Assembly: GCA_037447655.1 (NCBI GenBank)
Contig: JBBHKE010000651.1
Span: 1-47,706, forward strand
DNA: 47,706 nt
Direction: 5' to 3'
DNA from: Zygnema cylindricum
Taxonomy: Eukaryota > Streptophyta > Zygnematophyceae > Zygnematales > Zygnemataceae
The notes under the pieces are model-generated. The model was given only the letters and a program-made list of their open reading frames with translations. It was not told the origin of the DNA and did not search any database. A program made the translations under genes and the position numbers. Of this stretch, positions 33,001 through 47,706 are shown piece after piece. Positions within the stretch are counted from its first letter, which is position 1; each line of letters begins with the position of its first letter.

Positions 33001-36000
33001 ACTTCACATACCAAAGCAGATTTATTCCTTCTGTACATCCTTCATCACTATTAGTGGGGTCGAACCTATTCATGAACAAAATTAATCGATGGTTATTTAT
33101 TATGATGAATTATTTACGTCACTGAATAATACATGTAATATGGGAGAATTGTCCCAACAACAATCTGGGAGAATTGTGGATTAGAAAAGGTGATACAATC
33201 ATAACATCCCTAGCAAAAACCACACTAGTGGGAAAAGCCTCTAAAAGTGACAAATATATAGTTTTTGTCGTATAATTTGCTTTCCTATGTTAAACCTATC
33301 TTCCAAGCACAATCTTGCATTTATCTCTCCCAATTGCCGAGGGATGGCAAACGAAGTCAAAGGTACAGATATGGACCTGTCAAGATGAATTGCTAAAGTG
33401 GGTATTCTCAAAATAGGACGCTCGATCTTTACAAGGCGATGGGAAATAGTTTCTGAGCCTCCCTCACTTGATTGCCTCAACATGACTCGTCCGGCTACTG
33501 AGAGATCTCGGTCAAACCATGTATGCCAAAGGCCCCCTCCATAAATTTGCACTCCAACTTGTAAAAAACCACCTTTTGAGATCTAGATGACGGAACCCAA
33601 AAACCAACAAAAGTATCAAGCATGAGCCTGATTTCCAGTGATGATTTATACTTTTAAAAAGGTAAACTGAGGAATTCTACTATTTTTCTAAACCAAGCTT
33701 AACTATTGGAAGGATTTAGTGTGGACAAAGTAAGTAAGAACAAGTACAGTGTAACACTCACCGTACACAGAGTACATTGTGATGTACTCTGCGTGTAGCC
33801 GTACACCTCGCAAGTATAGTACATCGTTAATATTTTTTTCGCCACTTAAAACATCTTTTCTCCGTACACACTAGTCCGATTTCACATGGAGACCACCAAT
33901 CGGAAGGTGAGAATCTTGGCTGTCAATCGCAACCGTCAGATCCATAACCCGTCAAGCGTGTACAGAGAAAAGATGTTTTAAGTGGCAAAAAAAGCATTAA
34001 CACTAATAGCGATACACGGTTTACATGAGAAGGTTGCTGTACGACATAGCAGAAATGATGACACCTGTCGCAATCCCCCAAATACATGCGATACGCGAGT
34101 CTAAGCGAGCAGTAACAGTGGTATCCGGACTTGCCGAAATGACTGAATGAATGGAAGACGATAGGAGCACATATGGATATATTCAACCGAAAGACGAGAT
34201 GATAGCCGAAGATATTGTGCCGGACCAGCATGACACAACAAATATGTCGAGGTGTAGAACTTTGTGTCGGTGGAGAGTTTTTGAAATGCTAATGTTGCAT
34301 TAGTAAATAGTAATGATGGGTTAGAAACGATTAAGGTAGTTTTTAGGAGTTTGGGCATATATGGTACAGTACCTTCTAATTGGTCGGTAGAGTAGTTAAA
34401 GGGCTTGTGAGTATTAAACTTACAGTAGGACTTTGGAAATTGAACACACCCACTTTGTATTATATTTCATATCATGCTGAAAGGTGAACTTCAGTAAGAA
34501 ATCTCTTTTTGCCTCTTTGTCTATTTGGCATAAAATTTTGCATGTTAAGGGCTGTGTGTGGAAAATTGGATACTGCTAAGTTTGAGTAGGAGGCTGTCTG
34601 CCAGCTCATACACGTCAAAGTTATTGGGTAAGACAGCTCAGGGTAAGCAGGCTGCAGTACAGATCTACAGGACGTAGTCATTTAGTCCAGTAATGAGTCA
34701 TTTAGTCCAGTAATAGGAAAACCATATACCTTGGAAACAGGTTTCAGCTTGGGACAAGGGCTATCTGTGTGAGCTCCGATGATCCAAAACCCGTTACCAG
34801 CGACAAACCTGCAAAACTTGAAAGTTTACACTAGAAGTGTCAGATTATATTGCTCCGTGCTGTGCAAATCAATCAATCTCAAATGGTAATGTAGAAAAGG
34901 AAGATTGAGTGATGATACAAAAAAAACAACAAACATCATCTTGGATCTTCTAACTATTAAGTTATATTTCACAGTTTTTAGGTTGAAAGGAAATGCAAGT
35001 ATTGGGGACGCACTTTTCACCAACGGCGAAAGCCACAAGTGTAGAAAAATTGCGAGAGAAGAAGTATTTTTTGCCCGGTGTTAGTGTCCAAGACTCCCGT
35101 TCAAACAACTCCTCAAACCCTGCCTTGACCAAACGTTGTTTTGCTTCGTCTGTAACGACCAACAAGGAACTTTTGTAAGTAACAGTCAAAGAAGTGAATG
35201 GGGAAGAATTCATTTGGAAATATTTTACTTATCAGAAAAGGCAAAGACCAGCAAATTGGATGGCCCATCATGCTGCATGTTCAGGTTCAATGGTGCCCAA
35301 ACCATATGTATTTTTTTGGTAAATTTCTTCTCGGGAATTAATTCAGTGGATGTTTTACGTATGTGTTTTACATTTCTTGTACATTGGTCCTGCTGATTGT
35401 CTTGCCATGACGATACAATGTCTAGAAAATAAGCAAGTGGGCAAACACCTGTGATTAAGCAACCATGATGTTGAAGAAGATGATGAATTCAAATCTGAGA
35501 ACAAGGTGATATGGGGCTGAAATGATAAAACACAATGAGTGAAATGCAGCGGTCAACAAAGATAAGGCTTGGCCAAGTGGCCATATTACTGGCACACGGT
35601 ATCTGATGTCAATATTTCCAAGCGAATGTCGCGAAAATCAACAATTGAATATAGCACTTGCATATTTAAGTACCTTAATAAAGCAGACACAAACGTGTTG
35701 TAAATACTTTTCTTCGAGGCCAAAGGTTGCCAAATAAGCATAACCACATCTTCACCAAGCCTTACTAACTTGTAAAAAATACTAAAAATATTTGATCTCA
35801 AACAGAAAAATCAACGGCAGTCAATTTGCCGATACTATCCATCGCCACCATCCTAGTTACCATATAGATGAGTGTGCAAAGAATGCGTGTCTAGTAATTA
35901 GTGTTCATTGCCCGTCCTTCAAGTGTTTCACTAACCTCTTAGCCAAAGAATTTCACATTAATATCCGAAAACTGTCAACCACAGGAGGTAATGTGAACAG

Positions 36001-36543
36001 CTTCACGATATTGCCCTTTTTGTAAATCTTAAATTAAGTTTGGTGGCCATAAACCTGAGTCAATATGGATATGTATTTTGAAGCTTGATTGAATTTACAT
36101 CGTAGAAGTCTCGTTTAAATTATATAAGCAAGTTGTATTCTATGATCTATGTCAGTGTTTACCTAAGGAGTGTTTTTTTCATCCTAATCAATCTCCATTC
36201 ATCAATCTGAGAGCTAAAAATAAAAACTGAACAATCAAAAAGATAAATCTTCCACCAAATTTCGACCTAAAACGTATGAACAGCAAATTAAAATGTCCAG
36301 CTCGTATTTAGATATCTCCAACAAAGAAGATGATTTGATAACAGCATCCAATGCAGACAAGATTAGAATGCAGTCCGGAATATGAGATTCTTTTGCGGAG
36401 AAGAAGCGCATCAAGTCTCCGGATAGGATTCTGAGGAGGAGACACTGACACACGGCGTGAAAAGGCGTCCAGGAGGCGTTGATAAAATCCACCATTTCCT
36501 CCGCCACAGAAATAGATTCAGCATTCGGTGGCAGAGCAGCCAT
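27081..36543 (-). CDS. DAP1: Aspartyl aminopeptidase (M18 metallopeptidase), complete, 11 exons
   Basis: Exons in transcript order: 36450-36543, 35014-35149, 34730-34808, 33377-33582, 32825-32897, 32197-32328, 31007-31162, 30221-30406, 29649-29726, 28526-28666, 27081-27311. All junctions are GT-AG and join in frame to 503 residues, close to the family's 475-525. M18 enzymes remove N-terminal Asp/Glu from peptides, using two zinc ions in a dodecamer, mostly in the cytosol. The metal and catalytic set is present: GAHTDSP (H90, D92), GRLDN (D282), DHEEVGS (E319, E320), SSDMAH (D370) and QLSMHS (H464). The start [20 protein letters not shown] fits the family. MITEs occupy several introns, and the ends of exons 8 and 10 have duplicated copies in the following introns. 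The 5' leader is a (CT)n tract. Identity is sure, and exon borders are nearly so. Confidence 0.95.
27362..27412. repeat. TTTG/TTCG tetranucleotide repeat
   Basis: A run of TTTG, TTCG and TTGG tetramers lies in intron 10 of the aminopeptidase gene, just beyond the acceptor of the last exon. Confidence 0.7.
27540..27926. mobile_element. Two adjacent MITEs of the CACYGYGAATCG family
   Basis: The first runs 27540-27701, with left end CACTGCTCATCACTGATAG and right end CTCTAATAGCGACGAACGATG. It abuts the second (about 27707-27926, left end CACTGCTATCGTTATAAGCG, with a degenerate right end). Both lie in intron 10 of the aminopeptidase gene and carry internal CACTAATAATAATTCAC-like words. Confidence 0.5.
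28375..28552 (-). repeat. 72-bp tandem triplication of an exon end and its splice donor
   Basis: The last codons of aminopeptidase exon 10 plus its donor (GLPTQ|GTAAGA) are repeated downstream at exact 72-base steps. Exon-end equivalents fall at 28526 (real), 28454 (GLPTQ|GTAAGA retained) and 28382 (CTTAG|GTGAGA, degenerate). Shared words include ATGAATAAAGGATGAAAATT at 28412 and 28484. Reading past the first donor meets an in-frame stop, so only the first donor gives full-length protein. Confidence 0.8.
30124..30265 (-). repeat. Partial duplications of the aminopeptidase exon 8 end in the following intron
   Basis: The word GCCTCTNGGAARAAAG followed by GTAAC occurs at 30240 (inside exon 8, encoding the TAFFQEAE part), at 30190 and at 30124 (both in the intron). 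Steps are 50 and 66 bases. The exon 8 donor GTGAGT (ending the exon at 30221) lies between the first two copies. Confidence 0.65.
30533..30754. mobile_element. MITE (222 bp), CACYGYGAATCG family
   Basis: The left end is CACCGCAAGTCGCTATTA and the right end CTAATAGCGATTCACAACG, with TA on both sides. It lies in intron 7 of the aminopeptidase gene. Confidence 0.7.
33819..34020. mobile_element. MITE with nested 146-bp palindrome-ended core
   Basis: The core at 33841-33986 starts GCCACTTAAAACATCTTTTC and ends GAAAAGATGTTTTAAGTGGC, inverted repeats of about 28 bp with one mismatch. On the right follows AACACTAATAGCGATACACGG, the family terminus. The left terminus is degenerate (CATCGTTAAT). It lies in intron 3 of the aminopeptidase gene. 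It is the sister of 19116-19300. Confidence 0.7.
34676..34715. repeat. 20-bp tandem duplication near the exon 3 donor
   Basis: AGTCATTTAGTCCAGTAATG is repeated twice, starting about 15 bases into intron 3 of the aminopeptidase gene. The donor itself is not included. Confidence 0.7.
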
Positions 36544-36555
36544 GGCTGGGCAGAT

Positions 36556-36573
36556 GGAGAGAGACGAGAGAGA

Positions 36574-36607
<34 letters not shown>

Positions 36608-36630
36608 GTGAAGAGAGAGAGACGGAGGGA
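36556..36630. repeat. (GA)n/(CT)n microsatellite in the aminopeptidase 5' leader
   Basis: An imperfect GA run begins about 12 bases upstream of the aminopeptidase ATG (36543). On the transcript strand it is a CT-rich leader, common in plant 5' UTRs. Confidence 0.75.
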
Positions 36631-37557
36631 GGGGCGAATTGCTTGATTAGACCGTCCGAAATTGACTTTCAAACTCGCTTGCGTTCCCAGTTTTAGACGA
36701 CGATTGTATAAAATATCTGTGCACATAAAATAGTTTGGACGTTCTTTCCTTCGAGGCTTCGACCGTTTTGCACGGTATCGTTGGTACGGTATCGGCTGTA
36801 AAATACGGCGTACGGTACGATGGACGGTGTATCAATACGTCAATCGGAGATGACCGGGAAATTGAGAGTCCAGAACCAGATTCCACGTTTCACAGCAATT
36901 TTCATTATTCACAAATTGTTAACCGGGTTGGTCCTTTTCATAGATCAGAAATGCGAAAACGCGTTTAAACGCTACATCTGGTCAATCCGTATTGTATGCG
37001 TATTAGACGCGTTTTTCGGGTGTAATAACTTGCAATACGGCTATTCCAGGTATAGAGTTCGCACGCGTTTCAGCACTTCTGATCTACCGTAAAATCCTTG
37101 AACTCGAAGTCGGTTCAATAATTACTAAATTTTGAGCTTTGATGACGTGTATTTGGGAGATTTGAACTTTGCGTCATTTTGTATTACAAAATTACAAAAT
37201 AGAATCTTGGCAGATCACTTTTTAAACCGTACGGTAAGCGTCCTTGTAATATTCAAACTACAATATTGAACTTTGGTGACAAAACAATAATAAAAAGGTT
37301 CAGCTATGCCAAAAAAACCAGCTTAATTTAAGTTCATAGTGGTGGAATGTTACGGTATGGTCCTTTTGACGTACGCGAACTTCGAATCTGTAAATTGCGT
37401 ACGAGAAAGTACAGTTACTGTAGTTCATATATATGCGATGTGTCCATATTATACGGACTATAGTACTGGAAAAGGTCATGATTAGTGCCCTGTATCGTAC
37501 GCATTTAACGGAATAGGTATTTTACTACCGCATAAGAAAACCTGCATTTGAGAACTA

Positions 37558-37754
37558 CACCTTGAATCTATTAGCGTATAGAAATTATTAGTGTAAAGAA
37601 AAAATTAGCGTCATTCATTCTAATTTAGTGCCAGGAGATGTGGCAGATTATAGTCCACTTCTTTAAATAGTGTAATTTATTATATTTAAGGTATCAATGT
37701 CAAAATTTTGGGGTGCCGATATAGCGTACATAAAGCTAATAACGATTCACGGTG
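37558..37754. mobile_element. MITE (197 bp) upstream of the uridine kinase gene
   Basis: The left end is CACCTTGAATCTATTAGCG. The right end GCTAATAACGATTCACGGTG is its inverse with few mismatches. TA flanks both sides. It may supply part of the kinase promoter or leader, which is inference. Confidence 0.7.
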
Positions 37755-37936
37755 TACAGTACAGTATAGTATACAGTATAGTACACAGAACGCACCAGCA
37801 ACGAGCACCAAAGGACTGTCCGTACAAAAGTGACCATTCTCCTTGTCCTTTTCTCCAACAAGGAAACCTTAAGATATTTGGAGATACCGGTAAACCTTCT
37901 ATCAACTCATTCCCAGTGCTCCTCAATCTTTGCACC

Positions 37937-45822
<7,886 letters not shown>

Positions 45823-47580
45823 TATTTGTAATTTGCTATAAGATTATTACAAAGGCGTAAAGCTCGTTGTTAAGAAAACGGGCACATTTGGTGTGTAAAC
45901 TTGCCTCTTTTTACTTCGAGCCATTAGTGAGACAAAAAGAAAGTGAAGAGTTTTCTTGAGTCTTGAGGCGTCCAATTGTATTCGCTCTCTAATCGCTCTG
46001 AAAATGGAAGGTATGGAAATAATATATTCAATTTGGAGCGGTTTTTTAATATTCAACAAAAGTTTTTAGCAATTAGGCCTTTTTTTTTATGTGTGTTATA
46101 AGGTATGTTTTAGTTGGTCACATTTTTGGGATGAGGAATAGAGCAGTTCAAAATCGCTATTATGTACAATTAAAAGTTAATGTAATTTTTTATCCTTCCC
46201 TAATGGAAATCATGTTCTCTTCTTGCTACTCCTGATGTGCCAGTTTCTGCAAAATTGTTTATTTTTTTCTTGCTTTATGCAACTTGGACAATATTTAAAT
46301 TCATGTGTTTGGAATTTTGTTATTTGGTTGTTGTTGTCCTTTCTTGCGTATATCAGGGTTGATTCTCTTGTATATTCTATGTTCAACATTTCCATTGAAT
46401 GTTTGAAAGTTGCAAAGTCTGTTATTGCATATTCTACACTTTTGACAGTCCTGGTGCACTGTCAAACTGTTCAATTTTTTACGTGTTTTGCATTTTTCAT
46501 TGCGTTGTTTTTTTTTACAGTTACATACAATCACCCTATGTCGAGCTGAAATGTAACTGTTAGTAAGGTGTGAGGTTTATACACACCTTACACCTGGGTG
46601 TTTTTATCATCGTTTTGACAATGATGTTTTTAATTTTTAGATTCAGTTCTGAAGGGAAATGGAAAATGTATGCAGAAAACCAGTACTGGACAATGTGTCA
46701 CAATTATCCTTGCCGCTTGAAGATTGAACTGTGACTAGTCAAGTAACACTAATGCACAGACATATTATTAACATGATTGTATTATGGTATCATGCTAAAT
46801 TTTCCAGAGTCTTCAAAATAATTTACGTGTGTTAATAGCATTTCTGTAATTCTATATGGCATTGGTTTTTTCTATGGGTATGTTAATTCTATTTTCATTT
46901 TTTATTCCCTCTTCTACAAGGAAATTCATCAAAGATTATGGCCTTTTATTCTCTCACCCGGAACATAAAGGGGAATAAATGGTATTCAAAGTTGACTGAT
47001 ATTTAAAACCTGACTTACGCAGTCCAATGGTATATTTGTGCACAATAGGAGTCTACCCAATAGTAGAGTCAGCGTAGCCAGCAACCTATGAGTTTGAACT
47101 AGAGGTACAAATGTTAACAACCGATTCCATCCTTGTACAAAGCTTCAGCTTGCTAACAAGAATAGTAATCTATGCAACAAACATGAAATTTCAGGTCTCC
47201 ACACAAAAATGCTGTGGAGACTGGCTGATTAAAGGACATTGCTTCTCCCACAAGAAAAAAAAACAAAGTCACTAGAATCAAATGCACAAGAATTACGTTT
47301 CAGCACAAAAACTTTATAGAATATGCAATTCAAAATGCAGGAACAAAAGATAAAAGATATTGCCATTCGCATTTTGAAATTATCATGAATCTCATGACAT
47401 TTCAAACTCAAACCTCGGTGTTGGCAGTCCAAGGACATAAATCACTGAACAGAAGACAAGAGTATGGCTTACCATGAAAAAAAATGAATTTTCGTTTAGC
47501 ACCTTATTGTTTTTGTTGCACATTTACACGGCCTAAACATTTTTACATAGAGTCACAATTGATCAAAATTACAACCTAGA
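45823..47580. other. Region downstream of the kinase gene, no supported gene
   Basis: T-rich and AT-rich DNA probably includes the kinase 3' untranslated region. There is a relic of the MITE terminus (AAATCGCTATTATGTAC, about 46150), and a weak SINE-like stretch with an A-box-like GTAGAGTCAGCG at about 47063. No convincing coding region was found. Confidence 0.45.
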
Positions 47581-47706
47581 TTACAGGTCATGAGCCAAAA
47601 GGTCCATATAGTTATCTATGTACGAGATTGGATGCTCGAGGGTGGTTCTGTAAAGAAAGAGTCGCTGAAAACAGGAGCCCCAAGTCCATTCTCCTTTGCG
47701 AAATTC
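47581..47706 (-). CDS. Possible C-terminal end of a minus-strand gene running off the window
   Basis: The minus strand is open from the window edge to a TAA at 47581-47583. It ends TTLEHPISYIDNYMDLLAHD followed by Leu. An acceptor-like TTCTTTACAG at 47657-47648 would start an exon at 47647, but the frame is also open beyond it. The composition looks protein-like. I do not recognise the protein, and only 42 residues or fewer are visible. Confidence 0.3.
   Translation of the reverse strand, partial: EFRKGEWTWGSCFQRLFLYRTTLEHPISYIDNYMDLLAHDL

Larger units (their letters stand above)
36544..37936. promoter_or_regulatory. Divergent intergenic region between the aminopeptidase and uridine kinase genes
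   Basis: The 1.4 kb between the two start codons must hold both promoters. It contains a GA/CT microsatellite (36556-36630) in the aminopeptidase leader, a stretch rich in GGTACGGTA words (36770-36830) and a MITE (37558-37754) ending about 180 bases before the kinase ATG. I cannot locate TATA boxes or start sites with confidence. Confidence 0.4.

Noticed and set aside
35136-35396. 86-codon plus-strand frame over aminopeptidase exon 2
   Set aside because: It is antisense to the verified exon 35014-35149 and has no domain.
46644-46732. Open segment after TTTTTAG reading SSEGKWKMYAENQYW and ending in TGA at about 46732
   Set aside because: It could be a stray last exon, but no donor exon fits. 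The kinase already ends with a normal stop at 45822, and the segment is under 30 codons.
47030-47125. Possible tRNA or SINE with GTAGAGTCAGCG and a GAGTTTGAACTAG box
   Set aside because: The B box is poor, no cloverleaf can be drawn with confidence, and the 3' block shared by the other SINE-like copies is missing.

Overview
The window is nuclear DNA of a eukaryote in the green lineage (streptophyte-like). Three genes point that way. One is a GATA factor with the plant CX2CX18CX2C finger and a C-terminal LLM motif. One is a uridine kinase fused to a uracil phosphoribosyltransferase domain, in 15 exons. One is an 11-exon M18 aspartyl aminopeptidase. The DNA between them is rich in transposons, MITEs, microsatellites and satellite-like repeats, and in GTAC/CGTAC words. 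I cannot name the species. A non-seed plant or streptophyte alga would fit, but this is inference.

Layout. 1-2.7 kb: a Ty1/copia RNase H remnant and a SINE-like element. 2.8-14.6 kb: a GATA locus. A segment of about 3.35 kb carrying the upstream region and first coding exon is present twice (3362-6712 and 9657-13007, offset exactly 6295). Only one downstream exon (13679-14602) completes the zinc finger. A hAT-like element with an 8-bp target duplication sits at the left edge of the first copy, and a chimeric relative sits at the edge of the second. Between the copies lies a satellite-like CCGATATTAC array. 16.1-17.9 kb: two weakly supported gene fragments on opposite strands. 17.9-23.3 kb: nested MITEs and DNA transposons. 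23.8-26.3 kb: a 5'-truncated, decayed non-LTR retrotransposon on the minus strand, with a reverse transcriptase and what looks like a restriction-like endonuclease domain, flanked by a 14-bp duplication.

27.1-36.5 kb (minus): a complete aspartyl aminopeptidase gene, whose exons join to 503 residues with all M18 metal ligands present. 37.9-45.8 kb (plus): a complete UKL-type uridine kinase/UPRT gene, whose exons join to 501 residues and which uses two GC-AG introns. The two genes are divergent across 1.4 kb. Intergenic and intronic DNA from 18 to 46 kb is peppered with one MITE family (terminal motif CACYGYGAATCGYTATTAG, usually flanked by TA). At the right edge is a possible last exon of another minus-strand gene.

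Functionally the two intact genes are housekeeping: nucleoside salvage and peptide turnover. The GATA gene is a likely regulator. The most unusual structure is its duplicated promoter plus first exon, which could give two alternative first exons spliced to one shared finger-completing exon.
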